NCBI RefSeq assembly: GCF_019891545.1
Contig: NZ_JAHDIU010000005.1
Coordinates: 1 to 64,000, forward strand
Direction of reading: 5' to 3'
Length of the DNA stretch: 64,000 nucleotides
From: Flavobacterium coralii
Lineage (GTDB): Bacteria; Bacteroidota; Bacteroidia; Flavobacteriales; Flavobacteriaceae
In this document: one piece after another, positions 50,144 through 58,974 of the stretch
How positions within the stretch are numbered: the first letter of the stretch is position 1
How the letters are laid out: each line of letters starts with the position of its first letter
Position numbers and translations under genes: made by a program
Notes under the pieces: model-generated
What the model saw: the letters and a program-made list of their open reading frames with translations, nothing else
What the model was told of the DNA's origin: nothing
The model's database searches: none

Positions 50144-50464
50144 ATGATAATTTACAACGTAACTTTAAATATAGACGACAGCATACACGAGCAGTGGCTG
50201 GCCTGGATGATGGATACCCACATACCCGATGTTATGGAAACAGGTAAATTCCTGAAAGCCAAAATGGTTAAGGTGCTGGTTGTGGAAGAAACAGGCGGCA
50301 CAACCTATTCTGTACAATATTTTGCAGAGAATAAAGAAAAGCTGGAAGCTTATTATAATGAAGATGCGCCCCGCCTGCGCGAAGAAGGCCACAGGCTTTT
50401 TGGCGATAAAATGCTGGCTTTCCGTACGGAGCTGGAGCTGTTAAAAGAATTTAAATCGGTATAA
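50144..50464 (+). CDS. DUF4286 family protein
   Basis: A 106-aa small cytoplasmic protein with the DUF4286 pattern: [60 protein letters not shown]. The fold is a ferredoxin-like dimer (dabb-like); function is unknown. It lies 26 nt after the TPR gene and 52 nt before rsmA, in a gene order that recurs in Flavobacteria. Confidence 0.85.
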   Translation: MIIYNVTLNIDDSIHEQWLAWMMDTHIPDVMETGKFLKAKMVKVLVVEETGGTTYSVQYFAENKEKLEAYYNEDAPRLREEGHRLFGDKMLAFRTELELLKEFKSV

Positions 50465-50516
50465 TTATACCCTGCTGCCCGGAGCCTGTATTGCTGCGGG
50501 CTTACACATATATAAA

Positions 50517-51296
50517 ATGGATAGAGTAAAGGCCAAAAAACACCTTGGGCAGCATTTCCTTAAGGACGAAAACATAGCAAAAGACATTGCCGACACCCTT
50601 ACACTACAGGGCTACGGCACTGTGCTTGAAATAGGCCCCGGCATGGGGGTACTGACTAAATACCTGCTTGAAAAACCTGTTGAAACATGGGTTATAGAGA
50701 TAGATAAAGAGTCGGTTGAGTACCTTAGTGCCCACTACCTGAAACTGAACGGCAGGATACTTTCTGAAGATTTCCTCAAATACGACCTGCGTAAATCCTT
50801 TGGCGAAGAGCAGCTTGCCATAGCCGGAAATTTCCCCTATAACATTTCCACACAAATTGTTTTCAGGGTGCTCGAAGTGCGTCACCGCATACCTGAATTT
50901 GCAGGTATGTTCCAAAAAGAAGTGGCAGAGCGCATCTGCGAGAAAAAAGGCAGTAAAACTTATGGCATACTATCGGTGCTGGTGCAGGCTTTTTATGATG
51001 CCGAATATCTCTTTACAGTACCGGAACACGTTTTTGACCCGCCGCCAAAGGTAAAATCGGGTGTGCTGCGACTGCGCCGCAAAGAAAACTTTAACCTGCC
51101 CTGCGATGAAAAACTGTTCTTTACCGTAGTTAAAACCGCTTTTAACCAACGCAGGAAAACGTTACGTAACAGTTTAAAAACATTTAACCTCTCTGATAAT
51201 TTAAAGGAAGATAGTATCTTTGACCTCCGTCCGGAACAGCTTTCAACAGAAGATTTTATTGCGCTAACACAAAAAATAGCCGCCAATGGAGTTTAA
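50517..51296 (+). CDS. rsmA: 16S rRNA (adenine1518/1519-N6)-dimethyltransferase RsmA/KsgA
   Basis: A 259-aa SAM-dependent enzyme that dimethylates two adjacent adenines in the 3' hairpin of 16S rRNA during late 30S assembly. It shows [20 protein letters not shown], motif [18 protein letters not shown], motif [19 protein letters not shown] (NFPY catalytic tetrad-like) and the C-terminal [12 protein letters not shown]. The C-terminus overlaps the mgtE start by 11 nt in another frame. Confidence 0.96.
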   Translation: MDRVKAKKHLGQHFLKDENIAKDIADTLTLQGYGTVLEIGPGMGVLTKYLLEKPVETWVIEIDKESVEYLSAHYLKLNGRILSEDFLKYDLRKSFGEEQLAIAGNFPYNISTQIVFRVLEVRHRIPEFAGMFQKEVAERICEKKGSKTYGILSVLVQAFYDAEYLFTVPEHVFDPPPKVKSGVLRLRRKENFNLPCDEKLFFTVVKTAFNQRRKTLRNSLKTFNLSDNLKEDSIFDLRPEQLSTEDFIALTQKIAANGV

Positions 51297-52638
51297 GATC
51301 AGCAGGGAACTCATTACCCAGATTGAGCAATTAATAAGTGAAAATAATGAGAAGGAGCTACATGACCTTCTCATGGAGATGCACTATGCCGATATTGCCG
51401 AGATTATGGGTGAGCTCGACGACTCTGATGCCATCTATATATTCCATATTCTCGACAGCGAAAAAACCGCTGAAATACTGCTTGAGCTTGACGAAGAGGT
51501 GCGGGAAAAAATTCTCCGCGAGCTTTCGCCGAAAGAAATTGCCGAAGAGCTTGACGAGCTGAGTACGGATGATGCCGCCGACATTATTGCCGAACTTCCT
51601 GCAGAAATGAAGGAGGAGGTTATAAGCGAGATCCAGGATGTTGAGCACGCCAAAGATATCGTTGACCTGTTGCGCTATGATGAAGATACCGCAGGTGGTT
51701 TGATGGGTAAAGAGCTTGTTAAGGTTAACGAGAACTGGAATGTGCTTACCTGTGTAAAAGAAATGCGCGAACAGGCTGTAAACGTGCAGCGTGTACACTC
51801 TATATATGTGGTAGATGATGAGAATCGCCTTAAAGGCCGACTTTCTCTAAAAGACCTGCTTACCACTTCTACCAAAACGCCAATCAGCGAAGTGTATATC
51901 CGCAAGGTAGATTTTGTTAAGGTAAACACCCCCGATGTAGAGGTTGCCCGTATCATGCAGCGTTATGACCTTGAAGCCATACCCGTTATAGACGAACTGG
52001 GCAGGCTGGTAGGCCGCATTACCATTGACGATATTGTAGACGTAATTAAGGAAGAAGCCGACAAAGATTACCAGTTGGCTGCGGGTATCTCTCAGGACGT
52101 TGAGGCGGATGACAGCATTCTCGAGCTAACGCGTGCACGCCTTCCGTGGCTTGTGCTGGCGCTTTTGGGCGGCTTTGTTACCGTTAAGGTTTTAGGCTTT
52201 TTTGAAGCAGCGATGGAAACCAACAAGGAACTTTTTTATTTTACGCCATTAATTGCCGCTATGGCAGGAAATGTAGGGGTACAATCGTCAGCTATTATAG
52301 TACAGGGTTTAGCAAACAATACTATCAGTGGCTCTTTATGGAGAAGGCTTATTAAAGAGGTTGGCTTAAGCCTGCTTAACAGTTCTATATTAGCAGTCAT
52401 ATTAATATTGGGCAGCCATTTTTTATTAGGTGTTACTTATGACCTTGGCCTTACAGTAAGCATCTCACTTATTTCTGTAATTGTTATTGCATCGCTAATT
52501 GGTACCTTCGTCCCTATTTTACTGAATAAAATAGGCATAGACCCTGCACTTGCCACAGGCCCTTTCATCACTACCAGTAATGATATTTGCGGCATCCTGA
52601 TTTATTTTTCTATCGCGAAGGCTATACTTGGGTTTTAG
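51286..52638 (+). CDS. mgtE: Magnesium transporter MgtE
   Basis: A 450-aa Mg2+ channel. The superhelical N domain is full of acidic residues ([40 protein letters not shown]), then come two CBS domains ([40 protein letters not shown]) that gate on cytosolic Mg2+, and five TM helices with the signature [20 protein letters not shown] and [20 protein letters not shown]. Length fits. It starts inside the rsmA 3' end. Its stop (TAG) directly abuts the stop of the convergent unknown gene, giving TAGCTA with no spacer. Confidence 0.95.
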   Translation: MEFKISRELITQIEQLISENNEKELHDLLMEMHYADIAEIMGELDDSDAIYIFHILDSEKTAEILLELDEEVREKILRELSPKEIAEELDELSTDDAADIIAELPAEMKEEVISEIQDVEHAKDIVDLLRYDEDTAGGLMGKELVKVNENWNVLTCVKEMREQAVNVQRVHSIYVVDDENRLKGRLSLKDLLTTSTKTPISEVYIRKVDFVKVNTPDVEVARIMQRYDLEAIPVIDELGRLVGRITIDDIVDVIKEEADKDYQLAAGISQDVEADDSILELTRARLPWLVLALLGGFVTVKVLGFFEAAMETNKELFYFTPLIAAMAGNVGVQSSAIIVQGLANNTISGSLWRRLIKEVGLSLLNSSILAVILILGSHFLLGVTYDLGLTVSISLISVIVIASLIGTFVPILLNKIGIDPALATGPFITTSNDICGILIYFSIAKAILGF

Positions 52639-53583
52639 CTACTTAAAAAAAGTCACTTCAATGGCATATAGCTTCTTTTCCCAGATGTGAAAAAAAGCAA
52701 AACCTTTTGCTCCTGTAAACGATACCTGGTAATAATAACCCTCTTCAGGGTCTTTTAAAGATGCGCCCCAGTTCCTGAAAATAGTGGAGCAGGTATATTT
52801 ATCCAGCAACAGCTCTTCGCTGTCGCCAATTGTAAAACCATCAAGGGTAAATACAAAAGCTGTATTGCCTCCGCCTTTCGGGTGGTGAACATTGACATCC
52901 TGCACCTGCCCTTTATCATAAAAAACAACTTCTATGTTATCGAGCCAAAAAACCTGTTTTACAAATACAGTTTTACCGTAAATTGAGTCTGTCCGAACCA
53001 TCTGGAAAGGCGCTATATCCTTTTCAAAACTCCTGCGTGTTTTATTAAAGATTTTCTTTTTATTTATTTGTATAGAGTTTACACTCACCGAGTCATAAAC
53101 GCGCTCGTTAATTTCTTTTTCAAAATCACGGCTTAAAAACTCAGGGAAACCCCTCTCTAATTCATTGAGCAGCCTGCTTTCACCATCAAAATATTTTTGA
53201 CCGCTTTCAGGTATAAAAACAGCACAATTATTTTTAGTGGTGTAAATAGTGTCTCTGTAGCCGTTTAACTGCACTACGTACGCATTCGGTATAATTTCAG
53301 CTTTTGTATATTGCTGGCCTTTGCAATTGCATTCCTCTGCTGGCCAGTTGTTTTTAGCTTCACGCTTTAGCTTTATAAGGTTCCGGGCAAGGTTGGCATC
53401 GTAACTTACAGTTGCCTGTATGGTAGTTCCAACAGCAGAAATATCTTTAAAATAATTGCCTATATGGCAGGAGCCGGTTATGGGCATTACTCCAAATGTA
53501 TAGGCAATAACTTTTGTATTGTCTTTAATTTCCTGCGCACCACAGGTAAAGCAGTAAAAGGCCAATAGTAAAATATATCGCAT
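52639..53583 (-). CDS. Exported protein of unknown function
   Basis: A 314-aa protein with a signal peptide (MRYILLLAFYCFTCGAQ). The mature part is a mixed alpha/beta domain with CNCKGQQYTKAEIIPNAYVV, NNCAVFIPESGQKYFDGESR, a helical linker (LNELERGFPEFLSRDFEKEI), DIAPFQMVRTDSIYGKTVF and LDGFTIGDSEELLLDKYTCS. I do not recognise a family; the pattern is typical of a periplasmic or secreted protein in Flavobacteria without known function. It ends against the stop of mgtE without spacer. Confidence 0.7.
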   Translation of the reverse strand: MRYILLLAFYCFTCGAQEIKDNTKVIAYTFGVMPITGSCHIGNYFKDISAVGTTIQATVSYDANLARNLIKLKREAKNNWPAEECNCKGQQYTKAEIIPNAYVVQLNGYRDTIYTTKNNCAVFIPESGQKYFDGESRLLNELERGFPEFLSRDFEKEINERVYDSVSVNSIQINKKKIFNKTRRSFEKDIAPFQMVRTDSIYGKTVFVKQVFWLDNIEVVFYDKGQVQDVNVHHPKGGGNTAFVFTLDGFTIGDSEELLLDKYTCSTIFRNWGASLKDPEEGYYYQVSFTGAKGFAFFHIWEKKLYAIEVTFFK

Positions 53584-53639
53584 GCTTCAGTCAGTTGGTT
53601 ATTATAAAACTAATAATTTTAACTTATAGTATAGTTATC

Positions 53640-53647
53640 TAACTTTG
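53640..53647 (+). promoter_or_regulatory. -7 element of the dehydrogenase-VOC gene
   Basis: TAACTTTG matches TAnnTTTG, 19 nt before the ATG at 53667. Confidence 0.45.
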
Positions 53648-53666
53648 CATTGCAATACACTCAACT

Positions 53667-55031
53667 ATGAACATACAGCCTGAAAACATAAAAATACTTC
53701 ATATAGACAGTAATCACCCTGTGTTATGGCAACAGCTTGAAGAGGCCGGCTTTACTAACGAAGCCGATTACACGGCATCTAAAGAACAAATTGAAGCTAA
53801 AATAGCCGGGTATAACGGCATTGTTATACGAAGCCGTTTTGATATAGACAGGGCTTTTCTTGACAAAGCCGAAAACCTGCAATTTATTGCACGTGTTGGT
53901 GCCGGGCTGGAAAGCATAGACTGCAATTATGCAATGCAAAAAGGCATACACCTTATCGCCGCCCCCGAAGGGAACCGTAACGCAGTAGGCGAACAGGCGC
54001 TGGGTATGCTGCTGTCGCTTTTCAACAACCTCAACAGGGCCGACAGGCAGGTGCGCGAGGGGCACTGGAACCGCGAAGCCAACCGTGGGCATGAGCTTGA
54101 GGGTAAAACCGTGGGTATAATCGGTTATGGTAATATGGGAAAATCGTTTGCTAAAAAGCTGCGTGGCTTTGATGCTGAAGTACTTTGTTATGACATAAAG
54201 CCGGGTGTAGCCGATGCCAATGCTAGGCAGGTAACGCTGGAAGAACTGCAACAGCGCGCCGATGTATTGAGCCTGCATACACCGTGGACTCCGGAAACTA
54301 ACAAAATGGTTGATGCCGACTTTATAAATGCGTTCTCCAAGCCTATTTGGCTAATCAATACCGCACGTGGCAAAAGCGTTGTAACAAAAGACCTTGCCGA
54401 AGCGTTACAGTCTGGTAAAATACTGGGAGCAGCACTTGATGTGCTGGAGTATGAAAAATCTTCTTTTGAGCACCTGTTTACTGATGGTGATATCCCTGCG
54501 GAGTTTCAGTATCTTTTAACTGCGGAGAACGTGCTGCTCTCGCCCCACATTGCGGGCTGGACGTTTGAAAGCCATAAAAAACTGGCACAGGTTATAGCAG
54601 ATAAAATTAAGGCTGTTTATTCCGGCGAACCTAAAGCGGCAGAACAGGAGAAAAAGGTTACCGGCATAGGCGGGTTCTTCTTTAAATCAGAAAACCCGGC
54701 AGCGCTTAAAGAGTGGTATAATAAACATTTAGGGCTTAACACCGATAATTACGGCTGTACTTTTTGGTGGATTGATGAAAACGGCAAAAAAGCAAGCACC
54801 CAATGGTCGCCTTTTGCCGCCGATACCAAATATTTTGAACCTTCGCAAAAACAATATATGCAAAACTTCAGGGTACATAACCTTGATGCGCTTTTAGAAA
54901 AGCTGAAGCAGGAAGGTGTAACTATTGTTGGCGAACCTGAAAGTTACGACTACGGGAAATTTGCGTGGATTACAGACCCGGAAGGCAATAAAATAGAACT
55001 GTGGGAACCTATAGATGAAGCTTTCTTATAG
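53667..55031 (+). CDS. 2-hydroxyacid dehydrogenase (SerA-like) fused to a VOC/glyoxalase domain
   Basis: A 454-aa fusion. Residues 1-~325 are a D-isomer-specific 2-hydroxyacid dehydrogenase with NAD motif VGIIGYGNMGKSFAKKL and the catalytic R234 (NTARG), E261 (DVLEYE) and H294 (LSPHIAGW). This branch is close to phosphoglycerate dehydrogenase but lacks the ACT domain. Residues ~331-454 are a single VOC module: GIGGFFFKSENPAALKEWYN, YGCTFWWIDENGKKA, QWSPFAADTKYFEPSQKQY, MQNFRVHNLDALLEKLKQ and WITDPEGNKIELWEP, the last including the C-terminal metal-site Glu. The usual N-terminal metal His is replaced by Phe. Similar VOC modules exist as separate proteins in Flavobacteria. The fusion implies linked chemistry or substrate channelling; the substrate is unknown. 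Confidence 0.85.
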   Translation: MNIQPENIKILHIDSNHPVLWQQLEEAGFTNEADYTASKEQIEAKIAGYNGIVIRSRFDIDRAFLDKAENLQFIARVGAGLESIDCNYAMQKGIHLIAAPEGNRNAVGEQALGMLLSLFNNLNRADRQVREGHWNREANRGHELEGKTVGIIGYGNMGKSFAKKLRGFDAEVLCYDIKPGVADANARQVTLEELQQRADVLSLHTPWTPETNKMVDADFINAFSKPIWLINTARGKSVVTKDLAEALQSGKILGAALDVLEYEKSSFEHLFTDGDIPAEFQYLLTAENVLLSPHIAGWTFESHKKLAQVIADKIKAVYSGEPKAAEQEKKVTGIGGFFFKSENPAALKEWYNKHLGLNTDNYGCTFWWIDENGKKASTQWSPFAADTKYFEPSQKQYMQNFRVHNLDALLEKLKQEGVTIVGEPESYDYGKFAWITDPEGNKIELWEPIDEAFL

Positions 55032-55037
55032 CAAAAC

Positions 55038-56861
55038 CTATTTCTTAATGATACCCTTTTCAAGCTTGCGCTCCAGCTCTGCCTGAAATTCCTCCATTAC
55101 AGGCTTAACAGTACTTTCGGGCAGATCGGCAATGCGTATGTACATCAGTCCGTCAACTGAATTATTGAAAAGCGGGTCCACATTAAATGCAATAACGCGT
55201 GCATTCTGCTTAATATACTTTTTGATAAGCACCGGCAGGCGCAGGTTGCCCGGCTCTACCTCTTCTATTATCTTGTCGAATTTATTAAGGTCCGATTCCG
55301 TTTCATTGAAAACAAAATCTTTATCAGCATCTTTAAGCTTAACCTTATATTCCTTTTTAGGATGTACATACTGCGCAATATAAGGGTCATAATAATGCGA
55401 CTTCATAAATTCGATCATCAGCGACTTTGAGAATTCAGAAAACTGGTTACTGATACTCACCCCCCCGATAAGGAATTTATGCTCAGGGTAGCGCAGCGTG
55501 GTATGTACAATACCTTTCCATAACAGGAAAAGCGGCATTGGTTTCTGCTGGTAGTCGGCAATGATAAACGCGCGCCCCATCTCAATGGACTTAGACATCA
55601 TATCGTACAGCTCCGGCTCAAAACGGAAGAGCTCATGCAGGTAAAACCCGTCTATGCCATACTTTTTATAAATATCGTTACCAAGCCCCATACGGTAGGC
55701 ACCGGCTATCTGTTTGGCTTCGTCATCCCACAGGAACATGTGGTGGTAATACTGGTCATACTTATCAAGGTCGAGCGACTCATTTGTGCCCTCCCCCACC
55801 GCACGGAAAGTAATTTCGCGCAGGCGGCCTATTTCATGTAAAATATTCGGTATTTTATCGGCCTGTACAAAAAACACCTCATAGTTCTTGCTTTGCAGCA
55901 GGCGGTAATCGCCATTCCTTAGTGCATCAACCTCCTCAATTATCTGGTCGTGGTTGGCAGGCTTGGCAATCTGCTTCGGGTTTTTAGGGCTTCTCGGCAG
56001 TTTAAGGGTGAGGTTGCTGGTATCTATCAGCTTAGTGCCTTTTTCAAACGGATTCGCCAGCATATAGGTTTTACGCCTTAAAAATTCCGAATACGCCTCC
56101 ATTGTCTCATGCTCGTTTTGCTCGGCAACTGATATTGGCTTACCAATGCGCACTTTAATAACCCTGTCTTTTTGGGTAAGCAGCTCACTTGGCAGCTTTG
56201 CCGTGCGCAGGGTATCGCTCATGCGCGAAAGCATATAAAAAAGGCTGCTGTTTTTGGCATGAAAGTATATCGGCACAACAGGCACGTTTGCCTTTTTTAT
56301 CAGTTTAATGGCGCCCTCTTCCCACTGCTTGTCTACCACCAGCTTGCCGTCTCGGTAAGTAGAAACCTCACCGGCAGGAAAAATACCCAAAGGTTTATTT
56401 TCGCTAAGGTGGCGCAGGGCATCTTTTATACCCGCTACACTCGATTTGGCATCTTTATGCCCTTCAAATGGGTTAACAGGCATTACATAGGGCTTTAATG
56501 GCTCTATGCGGTGCAGTAAAAAATTGGCTATTATCTTAAAGTCGGGCCTGCGGTCCAGCATCAGCTTTAAAAGCAGGATACCGTCTATACCACCAAGCGG
56601 GTGATTGGATACGGTAATATAGGCTCCGTCTTTCGGGAGGCGCTTAAAGTCTTCTTCAGGAACTTCAAATTTTATCTGGAATTCGTCAAGAATGGCATTC
56701 AGGAACTCCACATCCGAAAGGTGCTTGTACTTATCGTATATCTTGTTTAGTGTGGATATTTTTAAAACTTTCATCAGTAACCAGCCTGAAAAAGTACCTA
56801 AAAAGCCATACTTATCGGTTTTTATTGCTTTTGCAACTTCTTTAGCGGTAACTAAGCTCAT
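55038..56861 (-). CDS. Bifunctional O-/N-acyltransferase (OlsF-like; ornithine/glycine aminolipid synthesis)
   Basis: A 607-aa protein with two domains. Residues ~20-290 are a PlsC/lysophospholipid acyltransferase with NHPLGGIDG (H87, D93; HX5D spacing in place of HX4D), FPAGEVSTYRDGKL and VVPIYFHAKNSS. Residues ~300-590 are a GNAT-like hemolysin/OlsB-type N-acyltransferase (REITFRAVGEGTNESLDLDK, GAYRMGLGNDIY, LHELFRFEPELY, EMGRAFI). This order is that of OlsF, shown in Flavobacterium and others to make ornithine lipids; related Bacteroidetes enzymes make glycine lipids. It would form phosphorus-free membrane aminolipids at the inner membrane. The start is MSLVTAKEVAKAI; upstream in-frame codons add only a spurious leader. 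Confidence 0.82.
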   Translation of the reverse strand: MSLVTAKEVAKAIKTDKYGFLGTFSGWLLMKVLKISTLNKIYDKYKHLSDVEFLNAILDEFQIKFEVPEEDFKRLPKDGAYITVSNHPLGGIDGILLLKLMLDRRPDFKIIANFLLHRIEPLKPYVMPVNPFEGHKDAKSSVAGIKDALRHLSENKPLGIFPAGEVSTYRDGKLVVDKQWEEGAIKLIKKANVPVVPIYFHAKNSSLFYMLSRMSDTLRTAKLPSELLTQKDRVIKVRIGKPISVAEQNEHETMEAYSEFLRRKTYMLANPFEKGTKLIDTSNLTLKLPRSPKNPKQIAKPANHDQIIEEVDALRNGDYRLLQSKNYEVFFVQADKIPNILHEIGRLREITFRAVGEGTNESLDLDKYDQYYHHMFLWDDEAKQIAGAYRMGLGNDIYKKYGIDGFYLHELFRFEPELYDMMSKSIEMGRAFIIADYQQKPMPLFLLWKGIVHTTLRYPEHKFLIGGVSISNQFSEFSKSLMIEFMKSHYYDPYIAQYVHPKKEYKVKLKDADKDFVFNETESDLNKFDKIIEEVEPGNLRLPVLIKKYIKQNARVIAFNVDPLFNNSVDGLMYIRIADLPESTVKPVMEEFQAELERKLEKGIIKK

Positions 56862-56890
56862 CTGCATTGGGTGTGTTACGGGGCAAAAAA

Positions 56891-56898
56891 CAAAGATA
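56891..56898 (-). promoter_or_regulatory. -7 element of the OlsF-like gene
   Basis: Plus-strand CAAAGATA reads TATCTTTG on the minus strand, 29 nt before the ATG at 56861. It lies within the longer ORF's 5' extension, supporting the shorter start. Confidence 0.45.
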
Positions 56899-57029
56899 GC
56901 AATTATGGGCAAACGTTAAAATGGAATATTTTTTTTAACGCTTTAAATATTTGCCTGCTTATTTTGCTGCTTTTAAGTGTGTTATAACCAAATAACACAT
57001 CTGCAATTTAATTTCTTTACTTTTTTGGC

Positions 57030-57037
57030 TACTTTTG
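57030..57037 (+). promoter_or_regulatory. -7 element of xth
   Basis: TACTTTTG matches TAnnTTTG, 17 nt before the ATG at 57055. This places the start downstream of an in-frame codon at 56977. Confidence 0.45.
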
Positions 57038-57054
57038 AAACCACAATACTACTT

Positions 57055-57816
57055 ATGAGGATAATATCGTATAACGTAAACGGCATACGTGCAGCCATGA
57101 CTAAAGGTTTTTTAGAATGGCTCACACAGGCAAACCCTGATATAATTTGCCTTCAGGAAATTAAGGCAAACATAGACCAGGTAGCGGTAAACATGATAGA
57201 AGAGGCGGGTTACCCCTACCACTACTGGTTTTCGGCACAAAAAAAAGGATATAGCGGTGTTGCTATTTTCTCTAAACACAAGCCCCTAAATGTGGTTTAT
57301 GGCACAGGTATAGACTATATGGATGCCGAAGGCCGCAACCTGAGGCTGGACTTTGAAACCTTTTCGGTAATGAGCCTGTACCTGCCTTCGGGAACAAATA
57401 TTGACAGATTAGGGCACAAGTTCCAATATATGGACGATTTTTACGATTATATAAACAGCCTGAAGCAGGAAATACCCAACCTTATCATTTGCGGCGACTA
57501 TAATATCTGCCACCAGGCCATAGATATACATGACCCGGTGCGCAATGCTAAGGTATCAGGCTTTTTGCCCGAGGAGCGCGCGTGGCTGGATAAGTTTATA
57601 AATAATGGGTTTGTTGACAGCTTCCGCCATTTTAATAAAGACCCGCACCACTACAGCTGGTGGAGCTACCGCGCCAATGCCCGCAACAATAACAAAGGCT
57701 GGCGAATAGATTACTGCCTGGCTACCGAGCCTATGCGCGAAAGGCTTACAAGGGCGGTAATATTACCGGAGGCAAGGCACAGCGACCATTGCCCCATATT
57801 GATTGAGTTTGAATAA
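57055..57816 (+). CDS. xth: Exodeoxyribonuclease III (AP endonuclease)
   Basis: A 253-aa endonuclease/exonuclease/phosphatase-fold enzyme that cuts at abasic sites in base-excision repair. It shows SYNVNGIRAAMTKGFLEWL, the metal Glu in CLQEIKANIDQ, YSGVAIFSKHKP, GDYNICHQAIDIHDP, WWSYRANARNNNKGWRIDY and the catalytic His in EARHSDHCPILIEFE. Length and motifs fit the ExoIII/Xth branch. The start at 57055 (MRIISYN) is the conserved beginning. It is 23 nt upstream of the OmpA-type gene on the same strand. Confidence 0.94.
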   Translation: MRIISYNVNGIRAAMTKGFLEWLTQANPDIICLQEIKANIDQVAVNMIEEAGYPYHYWFSAQKKGYSGVAIFSKHKPLNVVYGTGIDYMDAEGRNLRLDFETFSVMSLYLPSGTNIDRLGHKFQYMDDFYDYINSLKQEIPNLIICGDYNICHQAIDIHDPVRNAKVSGFLPEERAWLDKFINNGFVDSFRHFNKDPHHYSWWSYRANARNNNKGWRIDYCLATEPMRERLTRAVILPEARHSDHCPILIEFE

Positions 57817-57839
57817 GAATGAACCGATAAAACACAAAA

Positions 57840-58802
57840 ATGATGATCAAGAGAATTTCTGCCGGGCTACTGGCGCTGGCGCTTACCACTTCGTGTGTAT
57901 CGTCTAAGGTTTACAAAGACCTTGAAAATAAGTATGCCGACCTTAAAAAGGAAAACCGTTCCCTTGCCGACCAAAATACATCGCTGGAGCAGGAAAGGAA
58001 CCAACTCGACCTCAAAAGCAAAGACCTGCAGGCGCAGCTTGACAAGCTGAAAGCAGAACGCGACAAACTCTCGACAGAATATGCTGCGGCGCAAAACAGC
58101 CTTAACACGCTAAAAACATCTTATGCCGCTCTTGAGAAAAACAGTAGTGACGCACTGGACAGCAACATGAAAAAGAACCGCGAACTGCTTGCACAGCTTG
58201 AGGCTAAAGAGAAAGCTCTTGCAGCCGAACAGGAAAGGCTTAACAAGCTGAGAAGCGAACTGCAGGACCGCTCGCAGCGTGTTGATGAGCTGGAAGGCAT
58301 GATAGCCGCACAGGACGCAAGCCTTAAGCGCCTGAAAGAAACCCTTAGCAAAGCACTTAACAGCTTTGAAGGCAAAGGGCTTACTGTAGAGCAGAAGAAC
58401 GGCAAAGTATATGTGAGCATGGAGAACAAGCTGTTATTTGACTCCGGTAGCTGGACAGTGGGTAAAGAGGGCCGCAGGGCGGTAACCGAAGTGGCAAAGG
58501 TTCTTGCCGAAAACCCAGAAATTGCCGTACTGATAGAAGGGCATACTGATAACGTTCCGTATAATGGTGGCGGGCAGATTACCGATAACTGGGATTTATC
58601 TACCAAACGTGCCACTGCCATAGTTACCATTATTAAAGAAAACAAGGGTGTTGACCCTAAAAACCTTACTGCTGCCGGGCGTGGCGAGTTCGCCCCTATT
58701 GCCGGCAACGATACTGCCGAAGGAAGGTCTAAAAACAGGAGGATAGAAATTATACTTACGCCAAAACTGGATGAAATCTCTAAAATGCTTAACGAGATAT
58801 AA
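57840..58802 (+). CDS. OmpA-family lipoprotein with coiled coil
   Basis: A 320-aa protein with a lipoprotein-type signal (LALALTTSC), a long coiled coil (residues ~30-170; KDLQAQLDKLKAERDKLSTE, EQERLNKLRSELQDRSQRVD) and a C-terminal OmpA domain that binds peptidoglycan (LLFDSGSWTVGKEGRRAVTE, VLIEGHTDNVPYNG, LSTKRATAIVTII, AAGRGEFAPIAGNDTAEGRS, KNRRIEIIL). It anchors the outer membrane to the cell wall, the coiled coil spanning part of the periplasm. MIKRIS at 57843 is an equal start choice. Confidence 0.9.
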   Translation: MMIKRISAGLLALALTTSCVSSKVYKDLENKYADLKKENRSLADQNTSLEQERNQLDLKSKDLQAQLDKLKAERDKLSTEYAAAQNSLNTLKTSYAALEKNSSDALDSNMKKNRELLAQLEAKEKALAAEQERLNKLRSELQDRSQRVDELEGMIAAQDASLKRLKETLSKALNSFEGKGLTVEQKNGKVYVSMENKLLFDSGSWTVGKEGRRAVTEVAKVLAENPEIAVLIEGHTDNVPYNGGGQITDNWDLSTKRATAIVTIIKENKGVDPKNLTAAGRGEFAPIAGNDTAEGRSKNRRIEIILTPKLDEISKMLNEI

Positions 58803-58820
58803 TCTTTAATCATATAGAAA

Positions 58821-58950
58821 AAGGCTTTCTCAAAAGTGTCATTCTGAACAAAATAAAATGAAGTGAAGAATCTTTTATTTGATTGTAAAGAGATTCTTCC
58901 TTCGTCAGAATGACAATAATGCTTATCTAAAGTACTTTTGAGACAGCCTT
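58821..58950. repeat. Nested palindromic intergenic repeat, copy C
   Basis: Outer arms at 58821-58837 and 58934-58950 are 17 bp with one mismatch (AAGGCT(T/G)TCTCAAAAGT). Inside are GTCATTCTGAAC / GTCAGAATGACA and GAAGAATCTTTTAT / AAAGAGATTCTTC. It lies between the convergent OmpA-type and aldo/keto reductase genes and can act as a two-way terminator. Confidence 0.85.
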
Positions 58951-58974
58951 ATTTTTATTTCTAAGCTGTTGCGG

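Noticed and set aside
52636-52641. TAGCTA between mgtE and the unknown gene as a regulatory palindrome
   Set aside because: It is simply two abutting stop codons of convergent genes.
58121-58813. 230-codon minus-strand ORF, Ser/Leu-rich
   Set aside because: Antisense shadow of the coiled coil and OmpA domain, without promoter or family match.
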